From: Verrucomicrobiota bacterium
Lineage (GTDB): Bacteria > Verrucomicrobiota > Verrucomicrobiia > Opitutales > Opitutaceae
Assembly (NCBI GenBank): GCA_023430565.1
Contig: JAEZAD010000231.1
Coordinates: 1 to 39,435, forward strand
Direction of reading: 5' to 3'
Length of the DNA: 39,435 bases
Numbering within the stretch: position 1 is the first letter of the stretch; each line of letters starts with the position of its first letter. The notes beneath the pieces were generated by a model. It ran no database searches and had not been told where the DNA came from. It worked only from the letters and a program-made list of their open reading frames with translations. Of this stretch, positions 23,788 through 30,300 are shown piece by piece. Both the position numbers and the translations under genes were made by a program.

Positions 23788-24240
23788 GGCGAGGACGGCG
23801 TTGCGGGTGACTTCGGAGCCGGTGCCGGCCGTCGTGGGTATGGCGATACAGGGTGCGGCGGGGTTGGGGAGCGGTTGGGCGCGGCCGACGACTTCGAGGT
23901 AGTCGTAAAGATCGCCGGAGTTGGTGAGGAGCGCGGCGATGGCTTTGGCGGAATCGAGGGCGCTGCCGCCGCCGAAACCGATGACGAAATCGCAGGCGTG
24001 GGCGCGGGCGTGAGTGACGGCGCGGGTGATGTCGTCGGTCGACGGTTCGTGGGCGATCGGAATGGGGGTGGCGGCGAGTTGAGCGGAGGAGAGGAGGTCA
24101 AGGAGGGGTTGGGCGCGGGAAGAATCGCGGCCGGTGACGACGAGGGGGCGGTGGCCGAATTCGCGCGCGAGCGGGCCGATTTGTTTCAGGGTGCCGGGGC
24201 CGAAGACGATCCGGGTGGCGGTGGCGAATTCGAAGGGCAT
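23086..24240 (-). CDS. Iron-type (group III) alcohol dehydrogenase / maleylacetate reductase-like
   Basis: A 384-residue protein of the Fe-ADH superfamily. It shows the start FATATRIVFGPGTLKQIG, the nucleotide-binding GFGGGSALDSAKAIAAL, AIPTTAGTGSEVTRNAV, and the metal-ligand regions GLDALTQLIEPYVS and AVHGFAGPIGGMWVAPHGAI. The Asp and the two His of the last block are present, but the usual His of DALTH is Gln, a change seen in a subset of the family. It is an NAD(P)-dependent oxidoreductase with unknown substrate. The ATG at 24240 overlaps the stop of the ABM monooxygenase gene (TAATG), so the two are translationally coupled, with a DUF1080 gene upstream in the same unit. The 3' end is overlapped by the open frame of the MscS-type gene. 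Confidence 0.88.
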   Translation of the reverse strand: MPFEFATATRIVFGPGTLKQIGPLAREFGHRPLVVTGRDSSRAQPLLDLLSSAQLAATPIPIAHEPSTDDITRAVTHARAHACDFVIGFGGGSALDSAKAIAALLTNSGDLYDYLEVVGRAQPLPNPAAPCIAIPTTAGTGSEVTRNAVLASPAHRVKVSLRSPHMLPRLAMVDPELTYNLPPALTATTGLDALTQLIEPYVSSRANPLADALCVEGIRRAARSLRRAVENPRDPVAREDLSLASLFGGLALANAGLGAVHGFAGPIGGMWVAPHGAICAALLPHVIEANLAALHARAPHHPSLARYDEIARFVTAQPHATAPDLVRWTHDLLTTLGIPSLSTYGITPADFPAIVEAAARASSMKANPLPLTPAELTAILAAAL

Positions 24241-24542
24241 TACCAAGTCCCGGCGGGGTGGAGATTGGTGAATTTGGTGCTCGTGCGCGGGGAGGCCATC
24301 ATAGGGGCGACGGTGTCGCGCCACGCGGCATAGTGGGCGGTTTCCTTGTGGGCGGCTGGGGCGTCGTTAGTGCGATAGGCTTCGACGAGGACGAAGCGGT
24401 TGGGATCGTCGGTTTGTTGAACGACGTCGAAGCGGGCGATGCCGGGTTCGCGCAGGCTGGCGTGGGCGTTGGCGAGCGTGGCGGCGATGAAGGCGTCGAG
24501 GTGTTCGGGGCGGACGTGAACGTGGACGTGGACGATGAGCAT
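24240..24542 (-). CDS. Antibiotic biosynthesis monooxygenase (ABM) domain protein
   Basis: A 100-residue single ABM domain (Pfam PF03992), the ferredoxin-like dimeric barrel of YgiN/LsrG type. It has the first strand LIVHVHVHVRPEHLDAF, the loop NAHASLREPGIARFDVVQQ with the conserved EPG, RFVLVEAYRTNDAPAAHKET with the E-Y-H features, and the final helix region HYAAWRDTVAPMM. Members are cofactor-free quinol or anthrone monooxygenases or small isomerases. It lies between a DUF1080 gene (33 bases) and the iron-type dehydrogenase (TAATG overlap), all on the minus strand, which suggests a short catabolic operon. Confidence 0.88.
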   Translation of the reverse strand: MLIVHVHVHVRPEHLDAFIAATLANAHASLREPGIARFDVVQQTDDPNRFVLVEAYRTNDAPAAHKETAHYAAWRDTVAPMMASPRTSTKFTNLHPAGTW

Positions 24543-24558
24543 GCGAATGGGAGGTGAG

Positions 24559-24582
24559 GAGCGCGAGCGGGCGGCCTACAGG
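24559..24582. repeat. GTAG-ended repeat overlapping a DUF1080 stop codon
   Basis: On the minus strand: CCCTGTAGGCCGCCCGCTCG followed by CGCT. The TAG at 24576-24578 is the stop of the DUF1080 gene (CTG TAG). The other DUF1080 gene at 16246 ends with the same CTG TAG inside another GTAG element. Confidence 0.55.
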
Positions 24583-25295
24583 GTTTTCAAGCGGATGTTG
24601 CGGTATTCGATTTTCATGGGCGGGCCGACGTGGACTTGGACGCCGATGAGACCGTCGAAGCGGCGGTTTTTCGGGTCGTCGTCGATGACGAGGCTCATGA
24701 CGTGGCCGTTGACAACGTGAATGAGGACGTTGCCGCGGATGATGATGTGGTAGGAGTTCCAGTCGTCGGTTTTGACGTGCGATGTCAGGGTGTCGGAGTC
24801 GCCGAGGGAGGCGACGAGCTGGGGCTGGCCGTGCTCGTTCACGCGGACCATCTGGCCGCGGTAGGCGAGGAAAGTGCGGCCGCGCTCTTCGTAGTTTTGG
24901 CCGATCCAGCGGTCGGCGCTGTCGATGTCGGCCTGGTAGCCGGCGAGCGACCACGGTGCATCCGTGAGTTGGATACTGCGGTAGTTGATGCCGCTGTTGC
25001 CGCCGGCGGTGACGCGGTAGTCGAGTTTGAGCTCGAAGTTGGCGGGGGTGCCGCCGCGCCAGATGATGAAGGTGTTTCGTTTGACGAGGGTTTCGGGGGT
25101 GATTTCGCCGACAAGGTGGCCATCTTCGACGCGCCAGTAGGTGGGGTCGCCGTCCCAGTCGGCGAGGGTGAGGCCGTCGAAGATGGGGACGAAGCCGGAA
25201 TCGTCGGCCGGCGGAATGATGGGGAGGGTGGCGGCGGTCATAGGGGCGAGGAAGCAGGCAGAAACCAAGGTGAGTAAGTAGATGAATCGGTTCAT
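24576..25295 (-). CDS. Secreted DUF1080 (3-keto-disaccharide hydrolase) family protein, second copy
   Basis: A 239-residue exported protein with signal peptide NRFIYLLTLVSACFLAPMTA. It has the canonical DUF1080 opening GFVPIFDGLTLADWDGDPTY, then WRVEDGHLVGEITPETLVKR, NFELKLDYRVTAGGNSGINY, and the end GLIGVQVHVGPPMKIEYRNI. It is a better match to the family consensus than the copy at 16246, and the two share little beyond the fold, so they are not a recent duplication. It is periplasmic or secreted and probably acts on modified sugars. It is the first gene of a three-gene unit with the ABM protein and the iron-type dehydrogenase. Confidence 0.92.
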   Translation of the reverse strand: MNRFIYLLTLVSACFLAPMTAATLPIIPPADDSGFVPIFDGLTLADWDGDPTYWRVEDGHLVGEITPETLVKRNTFIIWRGGTPANFELKLDYRVTAGGNSGINYRSIQLTDAPWSLAGYQADIDSADRWIGQNYEERGRTFLAYRGQMVRVNEHGQPQLVASLGDSDTLTSHVKTDDWNSYHIIIRGNVLIHVVNGHVMSLVIDDDPKNRRFDGLIGVQVHVGPPMKIEYRNIRLKTL

Positions 25296-25336
25296 TGGTG
25301 GTATGGGCGCAAACGGCCGGCGATCGCGCAGCTGGG

Positions 25337-25364
25337 TTCTTCACTTCGTTCAGAATGACAAAAA
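25337..25364. repeat. Dispersed-repeat-like element (TGTCATTCTGAACGAAGTG type)
   Basis: On the minus strand: TTTTTGTCATTCTGAACGAA followed by GTGAAGAA. Closely related sequences are common intergenic repeats in many unrelated bacterial genomes. It lies in the gap between the divergent DUF1080 and tcdA genes. Confidence 0.5.
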
Positions 25365-25422
25365 GGACGGGGAGAGGAGCGGGGGTTGCGCGAGGGGCAT
25401 TCGTCGTTCTGGCTGTAGGAAG

Positions 25423-26250
25423 ATGAGTGAAGAGTTGGATTACTTCGAGCGATTTGGCGGGGTGGGAAGGCTGGTGGGGCGTGCGGGGCTGGAGCGGCTG
25501 CGGGCGGCGCGGGTGTGCGTGGTGGGCGTGGGCGGGGTCGGCTCGTGGGCGGTCGAAGGGCTGGCGCGGAGCGGCGTCGGGGCGTTGACGATGATCGACC
25601 TGGACGACGTTTGTGTGACGAACGTGAACCGGCAACTGCCGGCGCTCGACGGGCAAATTGGACGACCGAAAGTGGAGGTGTTGGCGGAACGGATACGCGC
25701 GATCAACCCGGGGTGTCGCGTGGAGGGGAAGACGGAGTTTTTCACGGCGGTGTCGGCGGAGCGGTTGTTGAGCGAGCGGTTCGATTTCGTGGTCGATGCG
25801 ATCGACAAGCTGTCGAACAAGGCGCTGCTGATTGCGGAGGCGGCGAAGCGCGGGATGAATGTGCTGACGGTAGGCGGCGCCGGCGGAAAGCGCGATGCGA
25901 CGCAGGTGCGGGCGGGGGACCTGGGGGATTCGTTCGGCGACGAGCTATTGCGGCAGGTGCGGAAGAAGCTGCGGAAGGATCACGGATTTCCGCACGGCGA
26001 GCAGAGCGGGAAGATGCACTGGGGCGTGCGCTGCGTGTGGTCGAGCGAGGCGCCGGTATTTCCCTGGGCGAATGGCACGTGCGCGAGCGAGCCGGAGCCG
26101 GGGTCGACGCTCGCGCTGGATTGCGAGAGCGGGTTTGGGACGGCGGTGTTTGTGACCGGGGTATTTGGGTTGGCGGCGGCGGGGGAGGTGGTGAAGGCCC
26201 TCGCGAATTCGCACGCCGGGCGGTCAGCGGGGAATGAGATTGTCACTTAA
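25423..26250 (+). CDS. tcdA: tRNA threonylcarbamoyladenosine dehydratase (TcdA/CsdL)
   Basis: A 275-residue E1-like enzyme that cyclises N6-threonylcarbamoyladenosine at position 37 of ANN-decoding tRNAs, using ATP. It has the nucleotide-binding motif VCVVGVGGVGSWAVEGLARS, the acidic and Asn/Arg motif IDLDDVCVTNVNRQ, and the family-specific block GGAGGKRDATQVRAGDLGDS with VRKKLRKDHG. The start at 25423 has AGGA five bases before the ATG and gives the usual N-terminus ELDYFERFGGVGRLVG; an upstream in-frame ATG would translate a repeat element. The stop TAA lies in the loop of a hairpin at 26239-26261. Confidence 0.95.
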   Translation: MSEELDYFERFGGVGRLVGRAGLERLRAARVCVVGVGGVGSWAVEGLARSGVGALTMIDLDDVCVTNVNRQLPALDGQIGRPKVEVLAERIRAINPGCRVEGKTEFFTAVSAERLLSERFDFVVDAIDKLSNKALLIAEAAKRGMNVLTVGGAGGKRDATQVRAGDLGDSFGDELLRQVRKKLRKDHGFPHGEQSGKMHWGVRCVWSSEAPVFPWANGTCASEPEPGSTLALDCESGFGTAVFVTGVFGLAAAGEVVKALANSHAGRSAGNEIVT

Positions 26251-26261
26251 TAGGTGACAAT
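26239..26261. terminator. Hairpin around the tcdA stop codon
   Basis: A perfect 8-base inverted repeat ATTGTCAC / GTGACAAT with a 7-base loop TTAATAG holding the tcdA stop. It lies between convergent tcdA and the nitronate monooxygenase-like gene. There is no T-run, so factor-independent termination is unproven; a symmetric protein site is another reading. Confidence 0.4.
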
Positions 26262-26317
26262 GTCGCGCCTGGCGCCGGTTTGGCGCGGGGCGGTGGCGGG
26301 CTGGGAGAGCCGAACGG

Positions 26318-27751
26318 TCAGGCCGGGGCGGGGGTGCCGAGGAGGATGCGGATGACGTCGGCGGCGTTGTAGGAATCGCGGCTGAAGTCGAAGTAGCGGG
26401 CGAGGTGGCTGAGTTCGTCGCCGGCGGTGACGATGGGCAGCTCGACTTCGCCGTCGTCGCGGGTTTGAGCGAAGCCGGCGGTGGCGGCGAGGCCGTTGCA
26501 GAGGCATTTGCGGCCGACGGTCGCGGCGGCGTCGCCACCTTTGCGGACGAAGTCGGCGACGGGTTCGGCGGCGCAGCGATAGCCGATGGAGCCGTCGTCG
26601 CGGCGGAAGAGTTGGCGGAGGTAGCCGAGGTCGCAGATGCGCTGGCGTTTCGCGAACGCGGTGGCGTCGGAGAGCGTTTGGGCGAGCTGGGCGATCTTGA
26701 AGGGAAAGCCGGTGGGCGAGGCGAGGGGGTCGGTGTGGACGCGCGCGGTGCCGGCGCGGATGAGCTCGCGGAAGCGGCGTTTTAGATCGGGGATGATGCC
26801 GGACTCCTCGCAGAAGGCGAAGGCGGTGCCGACCTGGATGCCGACGGCGCCGTGGGCCTGGGCTTCGGCGATTTTGCCCGGGCGGGAGAAGGCGCCGGCG
26901 AGCCAGAAAGGCAGGCCGAGGTCGCGGATTTTGGGGAGCTCGGGCGTGTCGCGTGGGCCGTAGAGGGGTTCGCCGGACGGGGAGAGTTGAAGGGGGCCGC
27001 GCGGCGGGGCGTTGTGGCCGCCGGCGACGGCGCCCTCGACGACGAAGCCGTCGACGCGGCCGGTGGATTTTTTGGCGAGCGTGGTGGCGAGGGTGGCGGA
27101 GGAGACGATCGCGAGAAAATGCGGACGATGCACGGAGGGCAGTTCGCCCGGAAACAGGGTGCGCGGATCGAAACGGAGCACGCGAGCGGGGTCGTCGGGG
27201 GCGGCGCCTTCGATGTCGAGTTTGAGTTCGACGGCGTCGCCGCGGGCGAGTCCGTCGAGCACGCCGGGGATGGCGCGCGGAATGCCGGCGCCCATCAGGA
27301 CGGTGTCCACGCCGGCGAGCATGGCGCCGTAGAGCGACGGGAGCGTGGGCAGTTGGATTTTTTCGAGGAGATTGAGGCCGACGCGGCCGGAGTGGCCTTC
27401 CTTCGCGAGGAAGACTTCGGCGAAGTTGGCGAGGACGCAGAGCTCGATGAAGGCGGTGCTGAGCGGCAGCGCGGGCATCGGCACGGGCTTGAACGGGGCG
27501 CCAGCGGGGACGCCGCCTTCGACGTAATACTGGCGCCAGATGCGCTCGGCGATGGCGGGGAGCGGGAAACGATCGAAGGCGCGGCGGAGGTGGCCGCCGG
27601 GGTCGCCTTGTTGCAGGAGGCGGGTTTGGACGACGGCGAGCAAGGTGCCGGAGACGACGCCGAGTTGGCCAGTGAGCGAGACGGCGCGGGCGAGGCGCCA
27701 GTTGGAGACGGCGACGCCCATGCCGCCTTGGATAATGGTGGGAAGTAACAT
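26318..27751 (-). CDS. Nitronate monooxygenase-like FMN enzyme
   Basis: A 477-residue TIM-barrel flavoprotein of the nitronate monooxygenase / FabK-like family. Diagnostic segments are IIQGGMGVAVSNWRLARAVS at the N-terminus, the FMN-site block DGFVVEGAVAGGHNAPP, and GAVGIQVGTAFAFCEESGI. It is longer than the typical 320-360 residues. The extra C-terminal part includes a Cys-rich stretch (CDLGYLRQ, then IGYRCAAEP and GRKCLCNGLAATAGF) seen in the larger subfamily often annotated as nitronate monooxygenase or enoyl-reductase-like; the physiological substrate is unknown. The upstream TatD-family gene is 120 bases away on the same strand. Confidence 0.88.
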   Translation of the reverse strand: MLLPTIIQGGMGVAVSNWRLARAVSLTGQLGVVSGTLLAVVQTRLLQQGDPGGHLRRAFDRFPLPAIAERIWRQYYVEGGVPAGAPFKPVPMPALPLSTAFIELCVLANFAEVFLAKEGHSGRVGLNLLEKIQLPTLPSLYGAMLAGVDTVLMGAGIPRAIPGVLDGLARGDAVELKLDIEGAAPDDPARVLRFDPRTLFPGELPSVHRPHFLAIVSSATLATTLAKKSTGRVDGFVVEGAVAGGHNAPPRGPLQLSPSGEPLYGPRDTPELPKIRDLGLPFWLAGAFSRPGKIAEAQAHGAVGIQVGTAFAFCEESGIIPDLKRRFRELIRAGTARVHTDPLASPTGFPFKIAQLAQTLSDATAFAKRQRICDLGYLRQLFRRDDGSIGYRCAAEPVADFVRKGGDAAATVGRKCLCNGLAATAGFAQTRDDGEVELPIVTAGDELSHLARYFDFSRDSYNAADVIRILLGTPAPA

Positions 27752-27871
27752 GGGTGTGACGCGCGTGCGAAGGCGGGATCTTGTCAGGGCGAGGGAGGTG
27801 GCGAAAGAGCGGACGTGGCGCGCGGATGTGAAAAGGCTGCGCAGATCTTGCGCGGGGCGGACGAGGCGCGT

Positions 27872-28760
27872 TTAGGGGCGCGAGGGGGAAACGAAGAACG
27901 CGTGGAAGTTTTGCTCGATTTGGTGAGCGAGGGTGTCGAGTGAAAGGTCGCGGAGTTGGGCGAGGCCGGCGTAGATGACGGGGAGGTTGGCGGGGTGGTT
28001 GATCGCGTGGTTGTCGGCGAGTCCGGGGAGTTCGTGCGTGCGGTGCGGGGCGGGGAGCGGCATCGCGGGGGCGTCGGTTTCGGCGAGAAGGCGGCTGGCG
28101 GGCAGGGTGCGGAAGACGTCGCGTTTGGCGGATTGGCGGTCGCCGAGGAAGTAGCCGTTGAAGGAGAAGTAGGCGCCGAGGGCGGCGAAGTCGCGGGCGA
28201 GCTCGGCGGAGCCGCCGTAGGCGTGGAGGAGGAAGCCGCGGGCGGGGAGCGGCGTGGAACGGAGGACGTCGGCGAGGGCGCCCCAGGCGTCGAGGCAGTG
28301 GATCGTGACGGGGAGGGTTGCGCTCGGCGGCTAGGCGGAGTTGCCAGGTGAAGGCGTCGAGTTGTTCGTCGAGCGGGGCTCGGCGGAGGCCGGTGAGACG
28401 GGGATCGTCGGGGCGGGCGCGATCGAGGATCCAGCGGTCGAGGCCGATTTCGCCGATGAAGGCGTGCGGGTGGGCGTCGAGCGTGTGGAGAAGGGTGTCG
28501 CGCCAGTGGGGGGAGGCGTTGCCGACGTTCCACGGGTGGAGGCCGTAGGACGGAAGGAAGCGAAGTTGAGGGTTGAGGGATGCGAGTTGAGAGTGGGAGT
28601 GCGAGCAGAGGGTGGTGATGTCGGGCCAGTCTTGTTCGCTGGTGCCGTTGACGACGCAGGCGTGGATGGGGAGTTGAGCGAGGTCGGCGAGGACGCGGTC
28701 GCGGTGGGGCGTGAGCCAGGGGTCTTGGAGGTGGTTGTGGGCGTCGAAGAGGGGAGCCAT
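27872..28760 (-). pseudogene. TatD-family metal-dependent hydrolase, single-base frameshift
   Basis: The minus-strand reading starts at the ATG at 28760 with LFDAHNHLQDPWL (metal-binding HxH), continues through IGEIGLDRW (Glu ligand), and reaches LRLAAERN. There the frame breaks: the minus strand reads AACCCTCCCCGTCACG, where removing one C restores LPVTIHCLDAWG (His ligand). The restored frame continues with GFLLHAYGGSAELARDF (His), LLAETDAPAMPL (Asp ligand) and ends at 27872 with FHAFFVSPSRP. All TatD motifs are therefore present across two frames, with a corrected length of about 295 residues, normal for the family. This is either a recent inactivating mutation or a base-calling error. Intact TatD-family proteins are DNases or related hydrolases. 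Confidence 0.85.
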
Positions 28761-28772
28761 GAGAGGAGCCCG

Positions 28773-28813
28773 CGAAACACGCGAAATAGCGCGAAGGAGT
28801 TTGGGCTATTCGC
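28773..28813. repeat. GCGAAA-type repeat with inverted-repeat ends
   Basis: CGCGAAACACGCGAAATAGC followed by GCGAAGG is a periodic unit related to the runs at 13459 and 20321. The arm CGCGAAATAGC is nearly complementary to GCTATTCGCG at 28805-28814, which encodes the last residues and TAG stop of the SufE-like gene. Confidence 0.5.
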
Positions 28814-29243
28814 GGGATTTGGCGCGGTTCGCGAGGAGGTGTCTTTGGGCGAAGGTGCGAAGGGCAGCTTGGACGGCGGCGAGGCCGTGGCGGCGGGTGG
28901 GGGAGAGGGAGCGCGAGAGGCCGAGGTGTTCGAGGGGGTCGAGGGAGGTCGCGAGGATTTCGGCGGGGGTGAGGTCGGTGTGAAAATCGGTGAGCAGGGC
29001 GACGAGGCCCAAGACGACAGGGGAATCGGCGCCGACCCGGAAGTGACAGTGGCCGTCGCGAAGTTCGGGCACGAGCCAGACGCTGGAGGTGCAGCCGGGG
29101 ACGCGGTGGGCCGGCGTGCGAAGTTCGATGGGAAGTTTTGGGCGGAGGCGGGCGCGGTCGACGACGAGGGCGAGCCGTTCCTGGGGGTCGTCGAGGTGGA
29201 GGAAGGCGTCGAGGAGGTGCTGCTGGTGCGCGGTCAATTTCAC
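28806..29243 (-). CDS. sufE: SufE-family cysteine desulfuration protein
   Basis: A 145-residue protein of the SufE/CsdE family, which accepts sulfane sulfur from a cysteine desulfurase for Fe-S cluster assembly or other sulfur transfer. The active-site Cys lies in AHRVPGCTSSVWLVPEL, followed by the typical CHFRVGADSPVVLGLVALL, TPAEILATSLDPLEHLGLS and LSPTRRHGLAAVQ blocks. I chose the GTG at 29243 (KLTAHQQHLLDAFLHLDD); a TTG at 29282 would add 13 residues of unlikely sequence. No sufS or csdA is in the window. In E. coli csdE lies with csdA and tcdA; here tcdA is only 2.6 kb away, but on the opposite strand. The C-terminus is encoded within a repeat arm. Confidence 0.88.
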   Translation of the reverse strand: MKLTAHQQHLLDAFLHLDDPQERLALVVDRARLRPKLPIELRTPAHRVPGCTSSVWLVPELRDGHCHFRVGADSPVVLGLVALLTDFHTDLTPAEILATSLDPLEHLGLSRSLSPTRRHGLAAVQAALRTFAQRHLLANRAKSRE

Positions 29244-29320
29244 GTGAAGCGAAAAACTGACGAATAAGGTGCTAAAATCCAACGGAACTTGGCCGTTATA
29301 GGCTGAGACGCGCCACGCCC

Positions 29321-29770
29321 ATGATCGACAACGTGCTCATACCGCTTTCCGGGTTTACCCTGCCGAACGATTTCCCGTGGCGCGTGCGGTTCATCGCGGC
29401 GGTGGACGAGCATTTGCAACGGCTGCGTGCGACCGGGCATTATGTGCCGGCGCGGTTTTTCGGTTATTATTTCCGAGGCAACGTGCCGATGGCGATCAGC
29501 GGGAACTGGACGGTGACGCTGGATTTGCAGCCGCCGGTGTCGCAGCTGCCGGAGGTGCTGGATTATGTGACGCAAGGGCAGTTCTCGATCGCGAGTCCGT
29601 CGCGGGACCGGCTGCCGGACTACATGTTGATTCACGATCGGCGCGACGGGGCGTGCTGGTTGTGGGGTTTTGACCAGGGCATGCGTTTCGTGGAAGCCAC
29701 GGATCCGGTGTTCGAGGTGGAGGACAGCGGGTTGGATGGGGCGAAGAATCCGAAGTTGCTGGGGCCTTGA
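29321..29770 (+). CDS. Uncharacterised 149-residue protein
   Basis: An ATG at 29321 opens a compact soluble protein with no signal peptide or membrane segment. Aromatic-rich strands (PARFFGYYFRGNVPMAISGN, then WTVTLDLQPPVS) are followed by LPDYMLIHDRRDGACWLWGF and an acidic C-terminus (PVFEVEDSGLDGAKN). The pattern resembles a small alpha/beta or beta-sandwich domain. I recognise no family. It is divergent from the SufE-like gene, with about 77 bases between the two starts, and is followed 75 bases later by a small membrane-protein gene. Confidence 0.6.
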   Translation: MIDNVLIPLSGFTLPNDFPWRVRFIAAVDEHLQRLRATGHYVPARFFGYYFRGNVPMAISGNWTVTLDLQPPVSQLPEVLDYVTQGQFSIASPSRDRLPDYMLIHDRRDGACWLWGFDQGMRFVEATDPVFEVEDSGLDGAKNPKLLGP

Positions 29771-29844
29771 GACGGCGAAGCGGCGAAGGACGGGCGGGCG
29801 TAATGGCATTTTGACGGGACGGAGACGGTGCGCAGCGTGGCGGG

Positions 29845-30210
29845 GTGGACAGATTTTCGCTGGTGCCGTGGTTTTGGCGGGCGTTGCGCGGGCATAGCGT
29901 GACGTTTGCGGCGCTGTTTGCGGCGGGGATTCTCGGCGTGTCGGTGGTGGGGTGGTTTCGGCATGTGCTGCGCGAGCTGGGGCTGCCGTGGTGGGTGTGG
30001 CTGGTGTTGCCCGCGGTGGGAATCGCGGTGCTGGCGCGGAAGGAGAAGACCTGGCTGCCGGACGAAACGCGGAGGCGGAAATGGGCGCGCGGGGTGATGG
30101 CGGTGGCGATCGCGGCGGTGATGGTGCTGGCGAAATTTTCGCCGGAGAAGCCGGTGCCGGTGGGCAAGCCAGCGGAGCCGCAGGGGCGGGCGCGGGTGCT
30201 GCATCGGTAG
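29845..30210 (+). CDS. Small unrecognised membrane protein
   Basis: A GTG start gives 121 residues with three predicted membrane helices (VTFAALFAAGILGVSVVGWF, WWVWLVLPAVGIAVLA, GVMAVAIAAVMVLAKF) and a charged tail PEKPVPVGKPAEPQGRARV. The loop between helices two and three is basic (RKEKTWLPDETRRRKWARG), consistent with a cytoplasmic side. I recognise no family. It precedes a polytopic membrane glycosyltransferase-like gene by 90 bases on the same strand and may be co-expressed with it. Confidence 0.5.
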   Translation: MDRFSLVPWFWRALRGHSVTFAALFAAGILGVSVVGWFRHVLRELGLPWWVWLVLPAVGIAVLARKEKTWLPDETRRRKWARGVMAVAIAAVMVLAKFSPEKPVPVGKPAEPQGRARVLHR

Positions 30211-30300
30211 CGGGCGGCGGAACAACGCTTTGACGAGGCGGTGGGATTTGGGTTGAGGTGCGCGGATGAGCAACGGGCAACCAGCGGAGCGATCGCATTC

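Noticed and set aside
26247..27871. C-terminal continuation of the TatD frame to 26247
   Set aside because: After the frameshift the translation is Arg/Pro-rich and antisense or out of frame to the nitronate monooxygenase-like gene; the correct frame ends at 27872.
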